Shown here: in pieces, positions 33,712 to 42,327 of the stretch
Layout: each line of letters starts with the position of its first letter
Numbering within the stretch: the first letter of the stretch is position 1
Assembly: GCF_029360725.1 (NCBI RefSeq)
Contig: NZ_JARKMY010000019.1
Coordinates: 62,001 to 126,000 of the forward strand
Direction: 5' to 3'
DNA from: Chryseolinea sp. H1M3-3
Lineage (GTDB): Bacteria; Bacteroidota; Bacteroidia; Cytophagales; Cyclobacteriaceae
Length of the DNA: 64,000 nt
Notes under the pieces: model-generated
What the model saw: the letters and a program-made list of their open reading frames with translations, nothing else
What the model was told of the DNA's origin: nothing
The model's database searches: none
Program-made: the position numbers and the translations under genes

Positions 33712-36366
33712 ATGGCCAGGAATAAAATACATCCGCCAAGACTAGCGCAGCGCCTGCTACGAACTTTTTTACGAGATGATCTCTCGGATGAGGTGCTGGG
33801 AGACTTGGAGGAAAAATTTTATCTGACGGCTACACGTAGGTCTCAGTTTAAGGCGCAACTCAATTATTGGTATCAGGTCTTTCACTACCTGCGCCCTTTT
33901 GCTATTCGAAAATCCAAACCGACTTATTCAAATCATTTCGCTATGTATCAAAGCTATTTCAAAATCGGATGGAGAAACCTACTGAAAAATAAAGGGTATT
34001 CTGTTATCAACATCGGTGGCCTTGCTGTTGGTATGACTATAGCTATTTTGATTGGGCTCTGGGTTTATCATGAGTTATCGTTTAATAAATATCATAAGAA
34101 TTATGATCGTATCGCTCAGGTAATGAAAGGTGGAACTCGTGAAGGAACCCTTTTTTCCGGCGGGTTATCGCTCCCTTATCCGCTGATCGATGTACTTAAA
34201 ACAAGTTACGCTGCAAACTTCAAACACATCGTTGAGGCACTTCAACCTCGCGAATATATTTTATCCTCAGGGGAAACTAAAATATCGCGAACTGGCCAGT
34301 TCTTGGGCGCTGGTCTTCCCGAAATGCTTTCCCTAGAAATGTTGAGGGGAAACTGGAATTGTCTGCAAGATCCTCATTCTATTTTGTTGTCAGCTTCTGC
34401 GGCCAAAGCATTGTACGGTGATGCAGATCCTACTGGGAAAGTTCTCAAGATCAATACAGAAATGGACGTGAAAGTTACGGGTGTTTATAGGGATTTACCA
34501 CACAACACAAAATTTCATGATGTTAAATTTTTTGCTCCCTGGGAGCTTGCGCTTTTGCACAATGCATGGATCAAAGACCAGCCCTGGGACAATCATTTTC
34601 TTTATATCTATTGTGAAATCGCCCCGAACACTTCATTTGAATCTGTTTCAAAAATGATTGTCGAAGCCGAAATGAAAGTCATTGATAAAATGGAAAATTT
34701 GAGTGAGCTCATAGCACAGCGTCCGCGTATTCAATTGCTCCCCATGTCCGACTGGCATCTCCGTGCGGATTTCAGTCATTTTCCTAATTACGGAATTCCA
34801 GATAGCGGCCCCGTTAGATTTGTAATTCTAGTGGCCACCATCGGCTGTTTTGTGCTGCTGTTGGCATGTATTAACTTTATGAACTTGAGCACAGCTCGAT
34901 CGGAAAAGCGTGCAAGGGAAGTTGGTATTCGTAAGGCAATGGGTTCCTTTAGGAAACAATTGGTAAGTCAGTTTTTTTCCGAATCGTACCTGGTTGTGAT
35001 CTTCGCTTTTATCTTGGCGGTCACTTTTTCATTTATTGCATTACCCTGGTTCAATAGCTTAGCTGATAAGGAATTGATCATGCCTTGGACCTACCATTGG
35101 TTCTGGGGTTGTAGTCTTGGTTTTATCTTGATTACAGGATTAGTGGCCGGAAGTTATCCAGCCTTATACTTGTCGTCTTTTAATCCGATTAAAGTTTTAA
35201 AAGGCACTTACCGCACAGGGCGTTCGGCATCTATTCTTCGAAAAGTTTTGGTGGTTGCACAATTTACGGTATCCGTCACGTTGATCATCAGCACCATCAT
35301 CGTTTATAATCAGATTGTATTCGCCAAAAATCGACCGGTAGGTTACACGCAAGTGGGTTTGATTATGGTTCAAAAAAAATCCAACGACTTTTACGGTAAA
35401 ACAGATGAACTGAGAAATGAGCTTAAGAAAACTGGAGTGGTCGAAGAAATTTCAGAATCCGGCGGGCCGGTTACAAATGTCTGGTCGAACAATGATGGAT
35501 TTGAATGGGCAGGCAAGGATCCCAACCTGAAACACCAGTTTGGTACGTTAGGCGTCAGTACTGAATATGGCAAAACCGTGGGTTGGCAATTTGTTGAGGG
35601 CCGGGATTTTTCACAAGAATTTGTTTCAGACTCCAGCGGGATAGTTATCAATGAAACAGCAGCAAAAGACATGGGCCTTGAACACCCGGTAGGGGAAATT
35701 ATTCATTGGAAAAACAGATGGTGGAATGTTGATAAGGACTACAAAATAATTGGTGTTGTCAAGGACATGGTCATGAAATCTCCATACGAAGCTACACTAC
35801 CGACCATCTTTCTCCTCAATCGACAACATTCGTACATCAACATAAAAATTGCTCCAGGCGTGGATACAAAAACTGCGTTAGAGCAAATGGAAAAGGTTTT
35901 TCGAAAACTTATTCCGTCTGCACCGTTTGAATATCAGTTTGCCGATCAGCAATATGCACTGAAATTTGCAAAGGAAGAACGCATTGGAAAATTAGCTTCA
36001 ACGTTTGGAACGCTCGCCGTATTGATCAGTTGCCTGGGATTATTTGGACTCGCTTCTTTCGTAGCAGAACAACGAACCAAGGAAATTGGTATCCGTAAAG
36101 TTGTAGGAGCAACTGTTATAGATCTCTGGCAGATGTTATCAAAAGATTTTATCCTTTTGGTTTTACTCTCCTGCCTTGTCGCGAGTCCCATTGCTTATTA
36201 TTCCCTCTCAAAATGGCTGGAGAATTATGCTTACCGCACAGAAATTTCGTGTTGGATATTTGGTATTGTCTGCCTTTGCGCCGTGATAATTACATTATTG
36301 ACTGTGAGTTTCCAGACGATCAAAGCCGCGATGATGAATCCGGTCAAGAGTTTAAAATCCGAGTAA
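33712..36366 (+). CDS. FtsX/MacB-type permease with N-terminal prefix domain, paralog 1
   Basis: This 884-residue protein joins a cytoplasmic prefix (about 1-77) to an FtsX-type permease. The prefix carries PPRLAQRLLRTFLRDDLSDEVLGDLEEKFY and ends in NYWYQVFHYLRPFAIRKSK, a pattern shared by the next three genes (quoted here in segments). The permease half starts at an internal Met78 (MYQSYFKIGWRNLLKNKGYS), which aligns with the start of the stand-alone permease at 25209. Membrane helix 1 (INIGGLAVGMTIAILIG), the coupling motif REVGIRKAMGSFRKQLVSQF, the core helices and the second motif RTKEIGIRKVVGATVIDLW follow. No ATPase gene is present in the cluster. The protein could export lipids, peptides or drugs, or act as a mechanotransmitter; none is shown. 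Confidence 0.88.
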   Translation: MARNKIHPPRLAQRLLRTFLRDDLSDEVLGDLEEKFYLTATRRSQFKAQLNYWYQVFHYLRPFAIRKSKPTYSNHFAMYQSYFKIGWRNLLKNKGYSVINIGGLAVGMTIAILIGLWVYHELSFNKYHKNYDRIAQVMKGGTREGTLFSGGLSLPYPLIDVLKTSYAANFKHIVEALQPREYILSSGETKISRTGQFLGAGLPEMLSLEMLRGNWNCLQDPHSILLSASAAKALYGDADPTGKVLKINTEMDVKVTGVYRDLPHNTKFHDVKFFAPWELALLHNAWIKDQPWDNHFLYIYCEIAPNTSFESVSKMIVEAEMKVIDKMENLSELIAQRPRIQLLPMSDWHLRADFSHFPNYGIPDSGPVRFVILVATIGCFVLLLACINFMNLSTARSEKRAREVGIRKAMGSFRKQLVSQFFSESYLVVIFAFILAVTFSFIALPWFNSLADKELIMPWTYHWFWGCSLGFILITGLVAGSYPALYLSSFNPIKVLKGTYRTGRSASILRKVLVVAQFTVSVTLIISTIIVYNQIVFAKNRPVGYTQVGLIMVQKKSNDFYGKTDELRNELKKTGVVEEISESGGPVTNVWSNNDGFEWAGKDPNLKHQFGTLGVSTEYGKTVGWQFVEGRDFSQEFVSDSSGIVINETAAKDMGLEHPVGEIIHWKNRWWNVDKDYKIIGVVKDMVMKSPYEATLPTIFLLNRQHSYINIKIAPGVDTKTALEQMEKVFRKLIPSAPFEYQFADQQYALKFAKEERIGKLASTFGTLAVLISCLGLFGLASFVAEQRTKEIGIRKVVGATVIDLWQMLSKDFILLVLLSCLVASPIAYYSLSKWLENYAYRTEISCWIFGIVCLCAVIITLLTVSFQTIKAAMMNPVKSLKSE

Positions 36367-36663
36367 TTTGTGAATCAGGATGGTCGAAAAAAAAATTAAT
36401 AGGATGGGTTATAAAAAATAATTGGATGAAAAAAATTAGTGAAGAGTTGACCTATAAAGTAACCGGTTGTGACATGAGGGCTCATAATACACCAGGGATC
36501 GCGTTCCAGGCAGTCCAGGTTTAAAAAATTAGAAAAGGATTAAAATAAAGTTTGGAGTGCCAAGCCTTGAGGTAAAGCGACTATGTAGGAAGCATAATCA
36601 TATCGTTGCTAATCATGAAATCGCAAAGCGTCCTTAAATTCTGACCATTCCGATTCAGACAAA

Positions 36664-39291
36664 TTGAAAAAGAATAAAACCATACCGCCCGCACTCCCTA
36701 GGAAACTTCTTCTCAGGTTTCTTCGCGACAATCTTGCCGAAGAAGTCAATGGAGATCTCGAAGAAAAGTTTTACTGCACGTTACAAACAAAATCTTTGTT
36801 TCGAGCTCGCATTAATTATTGGTACCAGGTCTTTCACTACCTGCGCCCTTTTGCTATTCGAAAATCAAAACCGACTTATTCAAATCATTTCGCTATGTAT
36901 CAAAGCTATTTCAAAATCGGATGGAGAAACCTCGTGAGGACTAAAAGCCATTCGGTCATCAACATCGGTGGGCTTGCAGTTGGTATGACAGTCGCCATGC
37001 TTATTGGATTTTGGATTTATGATGAATTGTCGTACGATAAATACCACGAGAACTATAATCGGATTGGTCGCGTGATTCGTAATGGAACATTGAACGGCAA
37101 CACAATATCTACAACCTATTTGCCATACGCGCTGGGAGACGAACTAAAAACAAAGTATGGAAGTAACTTCAAACATATTGTCATGGCTTGGCCCGTAGGA
37201 ACACATATTCTTAGCACTGTTGACAAAAAACTCTCCCATACCGGCCAATTTATAGAATCAGGTGCGCCAGAAATGTTAACCTTGAAAATGTTAAAAGGAT
37301 CCTGGAAAGGTCTGAAAGACCCACACTCCATTCTGCTTTCTGCTTCCCTGGCAAACATCCTTTTTGGTGACGACGATCCTATGGAGAAGATGATCAAGAT
37401 CGACAATGCAATGGACGTTAAAGTCACTGGTGTATATGAAGATTTGCCACACAACACCCATTTTCGGGACGCGGATTTTTTAGCGCCCTGGGAACTATTT
37501 GTTACGCATAACCAATGGATGTTAAGCCAAGGATTTAAGAATAATTTTCTTGATATATATGTGGAGATTCAACCGGCCATCAATTTTGAAACGATATCTG
37601 CAAATATAAAAGACGCCATTTTAAACAACGTCAAAGATGACAAGGCTTACGTCGATGCTAATCCGCAGCTTTTTCTTCACCCGATGCGTAAATGGCATCT
37701 TGAATCAGAATTTACAAATGGAGTGGCGACAGGTGGGCTTATTCAGTTTGTTTGGTTGTTTGGGATTATCGGCACCTTCGTCTTGCTGCTGGCTTGCATC
37801 AACTTTATGAATTTGAGCACGGCGCGTTCGGAAAAACGTGCCAAGGAAGTAGGCATCCGAAAAGTTATGGGTTCTGTTCGTCGCCAGCTGGTAAATCAAT
37901 TTTTTACAGAATCTTTTATGGTGGTGTCATTGGCCTTTATCATATCCATCTGCACAGTAAGTCTAACGTTGCCGTGGTTCAATGAATTAGCAGGTAAACA
38001 AATGACCATGCTTTGGATGAGCCCATTTTTTTGGATCATCAGTTTTTGTTTTATCCTTGTCACAGGAGTTTTGGCTGGAAGTTATCCCGCACTTTATTTG
38101 TCATCATTTCAACCTGTTAAAGTTCTGAAAGGTGTTTTCAGAGCTGGTCGCTTTGCTTACATTCCCAGAAAGGTTTTAGTGGTTATTCAATTTACGGTAT
38201 CCATAACGTTGGTTATCGGTACGATGATCGTGTATCAACAAATTCAATTCGCGAAAAACAGACCGGTAGGGTATTCTCGAGATGGCTTGATCATGATGCA
38301 GATGACCTCGTCCGATTTCTATGGAAAAACGGATGTTCTCCGAGACGAGTTAATTAAAACTGGCGTAGTAGAAGAAGTGGCGGAGTCAGGGAGTCCGACA
38401 ACAGCCATATGGTCAAGCAACGGTGGTTTCAATTGGAAAGGGAAAGACCCGAATCTTCAAACTGAGTTTGCAACATTATCAGTAGCACCAGAATATGGAA
38501 GTACAGTCGGTTGGCAATTTATAGCCGGAAGAGATTTTTCAAGAACGCTTTCCAGTGATTCAGCGGCATTTGTCATTACCGAAGCTGCAGCGAAATTTAT
38601 GAATCTTGAAAACCCGATTGGTGAGGAGGTGCGATGGGAGCCTGGGTGGCGAAAAGGGATGACTTTCAAAATTATCGGCGTTATCAAGGATATGGTAATG
38701 ATCTCGCCCTATGAACAGCCCATGCCTACAGTGTTTTTTTTAGGAGGCCCAACGAATTGGCTCAACATTAAGATTAATCCGGGAGTGAGTGCTGTCAGCG
38801 CGATACCAACAATAGAAGCCGTTTTCAAAAAAATAATTCCCTCCGTTCCATTCGACTACAAGTTTGCCGATCAGGAATATAATTTAAAGTTTGCCGCAGA
38901 AGAACGCATCGGTGAGTTGGCTTCAGTGTTCGCTACACTGGCTATCCTTATCAGTTGTCTTGGATTGTTTGGATTGGCCTCCTTTATCGCGGAACAACGT
39001 ACTAAGGAAATCGGTATTCGAAAAGTGGTTGGCGCTTCAATCTTTCAACTTTGGCAGATGTTATCAAAGGATTTTGTAGTGTTGGTCGCCATCTCGTGTA
39101 TCATCTCAATTCCCGTTGCTTATTACTTTTTATCGGATTGGATAAAAGAATATGACTATCGAACAGAAATTTCCTGGTGGATATTTTTTGTTTCCGCCAT
39201 CGGAGCTGTCGTTATTACGCTGTTGACAGTAAGTTATCAGGCCATAAGAGCAGCGAGGATGAACCCTGTGAACAGTTTGAGATCGGAGTAA
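36664..39291 (+). CDS. FtsX/MacB-type permease with N-terminal prefix domain, paralog 2
   Basis: This is an 875-residue paralog of the gene before it, with the same prefix plus permease layout. The start is a TTG, giving KKNKTIPPALPRKLLLRFLR, which aligns with the ATG start of paralog 1 and the TTG start of paralog 3. The coupling motifs are REKRAKEVGIRKVMGSVRRQLV-like (about residue 410) and RTKEIGIRKVVGASIFQLW (near 790). The first periplasmic domain contains GSWKGLKDPHSILLSASLAN, close to GNWNCLQDPHSILLSASAAK in paralog 1. Residues about 51-90 are encoded by DNA nearly identical to that of paralog 1. The 297-bp gap before it resembles the gap before paralog 3. Confidence 0.87.
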   Translation: MKKNKTIPPALPRKLLLRFLRDNLAEEVNGDLEEKFYCTLQTKSLFRARINYWYQVFHYLRPFAIRKSKPTYSNHFAMYQSYFKIGWRNLVRTKSHSVINIGGLAVGMTVAMLIGFWIYDELSYDKYHENYNRIGRVIRNGTLNGNTISTTYLPYALGDELKTKYGSNFKHIVMAWPVGTHILSTVDKKLSHTGQFIESGAPEMLTLKMLKGSWKGLKDPHSILLSASLANILFGDDDPMEKMIKIDNAMDVKVTGVYEDLPHNTHFRDADFLAPWELFVTHNQWMLSQGFKNNFLDIYVEIQPAINFETISANIKDAILNNVKDDKAYVDANPQLFLHPMRKWHLESEFTNGVATGGLIQFVWLFGIIGTFVLLLACINFMNLSTARSEKRAKEVGIRKVMGSVRRQLVNQFFTESFMVVSLAFIISICTVSLTLPWFNELAGKQMTMLWMSPFFWIISFCFILVTGVLAGSYPALYLSSFQPVKVLKGVFRAGRFAYIPRKVLVVIQFTVSITLVIGTMIVYQQIQFAKNRPVGYSRDGLIMMQMTSSDFYGKTDVLRDELIKTGVVEEVAESGSPTTAIWSSNGGFNWKGKDPNLQTEFATLSVAPEYGSTVGWQFIAGRDFSRTLSSDSAAFVITEAAAKFMNLENPIGEEVRWEPGWRKGMTFKIIGVIKDMVMISPYEQPMPTVFFLGGPTNWLNIKINPGVSAVSAIPTIEAVFKKIIPSVPFDYKFADQEYNLKFAAEERIGELASVFATLAILISCLGLFGLASFIAEQRTKEIGIRKVVGASIFQLWQMLSKDFVVLVAISCIISIPVAYYFLSDWIKEYDYRTEISWWIFFVSAIGAVVITLLTVSYQAIRAARMNPVNSLRSE

Positions 39292-39529
39292 TTAACTGAA
39301 TCAGGTGACCCGTGTATATGGATTAGCAGAATTATTCAAAAAAGTAATCGGATGAAAAAAATTAACCAAGTGTTGACCTATGAAGTAATCTGTTGTGCGG
39401 AGCATAATGAACCAGAGAACTGGCCCCGCGAAGTAAAGCGACAATTTAGGAAGTATAAATCATACCGTTGCTAACCATGAAATCGCAAACCTGTGCAGCC
39501 GTAAATTCCGACATCCCGATTTAGACAAA

Positions 39530-42151
39530 TTGAGAAAGAACAAAACCATACCACCCGCACTTCCTAGGAAACTTCTTCTCCGGTTTCTTCGCGACGATCT
39601 GGCCGAAGAAGTGCTGGGTGATCTTGAAGAGAAGTTTTATATCAATGTAAAAAAGAAGTCGGTCTTTAAGGCACAAATTAATTACTGGTACCAGGTTTTT
39701 CATTACATGCGCCCATTTGCTATTCGAACATCAAAGCCTACGTATTCAAACCATTTCGCTATGTATCAAAGCTATTTTAAAATCGGATGGAGAAACCTTG
39801 TGAGGAATAAGGGTTACTCGCTTATTAATATTGGGGGACTGGCTATCGGGATGGTTGTCGCCTTATTAATCGGATTGTGGATCAATGATGAATTATCATT
39901 TAATAAGTATCATAAAAATTATGATACCATAGCCAAGGTTTACCGAACCAATGATTGGGGTGATGGAATTCAGGCCAGTACCTCCATGGTTGTCGGGCTT
40001 GGAAGCCTGTTACGTTCCGAGTACGGCCCACACTTTAGAAACGTTGTTATGATCAGGCAACGGATCGAGGATCGCGTCTTTTCATTTGGTGAAAAAAAAC
40101 TCACCCAGGGAGGTTATTTCATGCAACCAGAAGGTGTAGAAATGTTCAGCCTGAGGTTGCTTCAAGGGAGTAGCGAGGGGGCGCTAAATGACTTGAAGTC
40201 TATCATCATTTCTGAGTCATTGGCAAAAAAACTTTTTGGAATTGAAGATCCATTGAATAAAATAATAAGGATGGACGCGGCCAATGATTTTATGATAACA
40301 GGTGTATTCGAAGACCTGCCTAAAAATTCAGAGTTATACGGCGCAACTTTTTTCGCTCCTCTTGATTTCTTCGTCGGTGGAAAAGAAAATTTAAATGTCT
40401 GGGATAATTATAACATGACGGTGTATGTGCAATTGCATAATGAAAAGGACATGGAGAAGATTTCTACCCTCATTAAAGATGTCATGTTACCGCATATCAA
40501 TGAAGAGACTGCGTCCACTAAACCAGAACTATTCCTTCACCCGATGCGTGATTGGCATTTAAATTCACAATTTGAAAATGGTCTAACGGTCACCAGTAAG
40601 CAGATGAAAACGTTGTGGTCTTACACAACCATTGGGGTATTCGTTCTTATACTGGCATGCATCAATTTTATGAACCTCAGCACAGCCCGCTCGGAAAAGA
40701 GGGCGCGTGAAGTAGGCATTCGAAAATCCATCGGTTCCCAACGCAGTCAGTTGATCCAACAATTTTTCGGTGAATCATTTTTGGTGGCTTTCCTATCGTT
40801 TGTTGCAGCTCTTGTTATTGCTCAGTTGGTATTACCCTGGTTTAACAATATATCTGATAAGGACATTGTGATGCCGTGGAGCAATAACGCTTTTTGGATT
40901 GCGTGCATTTCGTTTACTGTTATCACCGGTATCTTAGCAGGAAGCTATCCCGCGCTTTATCTGTCGTCCTTTAACCCTGTTAAGGTTTTGAAAGGTACAT
41001 TTAAGGTGGGTCGGTCCGGATCAATTCCTCGAAACATTTTAGTTACTCTTCAATTTACAGTGTCAATTTGTTTGATTATCGGAACTATTATTGTTTATCA
41101 ACAAATTGAATTTGCAAAGAACCGGCCTATTGGTTACTCACGCGAAGGCTTACTTTCATTAAAGCCAAGATCACCGGAGTTTTACGGCAAATACGAGGCA
41201 CTTCGCAATGAATTAAAGAAAACAGGTGCCGTGGAGGAAATGGCCGAATCCAATTATTCGATCACAAGTACATTGGGATGGAACGGAGGCTTTTCGTGGA
41301 ATGATAGAAAATATGAGCCTAGCTTCAATACCATTTTCGTAACACACGAATATGGTAAGACGATTGGATGGGAATTCCTACTGGGCCGCGACTTTTCGAG
41401 AGAAGTTGCAAGTGATACAGCTGGAGTTATAATTAATGAATCTGCTCTGAAAATATTTGGAATTAAAAATCCAATAGGTGAATCGCTTAGTTGGAGGCCC
41501 GGCGAATCAGACAGAGGAACATTTAAAATTCTCGGTGTTGTGAAAGATATGGTGAAAGGTTCACCGTTTGAACCGACCGATCCTTCTGTGATCTTTCTTT
41601 CAACGGGCGACCTTTCAAATTTGTACATTCGACTTAATCCAAGCGTAAGCGCTCATGATGCCTTGCCGAAAATCCAAGCTGTATTTAACAAGCTCGTACC
41701 GTCTGCGCCTTTTGATTACACATTCGCTGATGAAGATTATGACGCAAAATTTCGGGCAGAGGAAAGGATTGGCAAGCTTGCTGCTGTCTTTACCATGCTG
41801 GCAATTTTTATTAGCTGTCTGGGTCTTTTTGGATTAGCATCATTCGTTGCCGAACAACGAACAAAAGAAATCGGCATTAGAAAAGTGTTAGGTGCATCTG
41901 TAACCAACCTATGGCAAATGTTGTCTAAGGATTTCATGTTACTGATTGTCATCGCTTGCGCCATCTCAATCCCGATTGCATTTTATTGTATGAACAATTG
42001 GTTACAGAGCTATGATTACCGCATAGAGATTTCTTGGTGGGTTTTTTTGTGGGCAAGTATTGGTGCGCTTGCGATTACAATACTGACCGTAAGTTATCAG
42101 GCGATACGGGCTGCCATGATGAACCCAGTGAAGAGTTTGAGGTCTGAATAA
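39530..42151 (+). CDS. FtsX/MacB-type permease with N-terminal prefix domain, paralog 3
   Basis: The 873-residue protein again starts at a TTG and opens RKNKTIPPALPRKLLLRFLR, which differs from paralog 2 by a single residue over that stretch. The prefix motif DDLAEEVLGDLEEKFY is followed by the permease opening MYQSYFKIGWRNLVRNKGYS. Coupling motifs are REVGIRKSIGSQRSQLIQQF and RTKEIGIRKVLGASVTNLW. The first periplasmic domain has diverged more than that of paralogs 1 and 2 (GSSEGALNDLKSIIISESLAK), so the sensing or substrate part may differ. It is on the same strand as the others, with no ATPase or adaptor gene between them. Confidence 0.87.
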   Translation: MRKNKTIPPALPRKLLLRFLRDDLAEEVLGDLEEKFYINVKKKSVFKAQINYWYQVFHYMRPFAIRTSKPTYSNHFAMYQSYFKIGWRNLVRNKGYSLINIGGLAIGMVVALLIGLWINDELSFNKYHKNYDTIAKVYRTNDWGDGIQASTSMVVGLGSLLRSEYGPHFRNVVMIRQRIEDRVFSFGEKKLTQGGYFMQPEGVEMFSLRLLQGSSEGALNDLKSIIISESLAKKLFGIEDPLNKIIRMDAANDFMITGVFEDLPKNSELYGATFFAPLDFFVGGKENLNVWDNYNMTVYVQLHNEKDMEKISTLIKDVMLPHINEETASTKPELFLHPMRDWHLNSQFENGLTVTSKQMKTLWSYTTIGVFVLILACINFMNLSTARSEKRAREVGIRKSIGSQRSQLIQQFFGESFLVAFLSFVAALVIAQLVLPWFNNISDKDIVMPWSNNAFWIACISFTVITGILAGSYPALYLSSFNPVKVLKGTFKVGRSGSIPRNILVTLQFTVSICLIIGTIIVYQQIEFAKNRPIGYSREGLLSLKPRSPEFYGKYEALRNELKKTGAVEEMAESNYSITSTLGWNGGFSWNDRKYEPSFNTIFVTHEYGKTIGWEFLLGRDFSREVASDTAGVIINESALKIFGIKNPIGESLSWRPGESDRGTFKILGVVKDMVKGSPFEPTDPSVIFLSTGDLSNLYIRLNPSVSAHDALPKIQAVFNKLVPSAPFDYTFADEDYDAKFRAEERIGKLAAVFTMLAIFISCLGLFGLASFVAEQRTKEIGIRKVLGASVTNLWQMLSKDFMLLIVIACAISIPIAFYCMNNWLQSYDYRIEISWWVFLWASIGALAITILTVSYQAIRAAMMNPVKSLRSE

Positions 42152-42327
42152 CTAACACGGATGAATTAAAAGGAATGATGCAAGAGGGTATCTTTTAAAC
42201 CAATCGCGCGCGTCATAGTAAAAGAATCGTCCTTAACTTATCACCGGTAAATAAACCATTTAAACCGCCACGCCTCGCGCACAAAATTCTACTTGGTTTT
42301 CTGCGAGAGGAAATTGCCGAAGAAGTA

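Noticed and set aside
36213-36524. A 103-codon frame across the end of permease paralog 1
   Set aside because: It overlaps the conserved end of the permease in another frame and shows no protein-like conservation.
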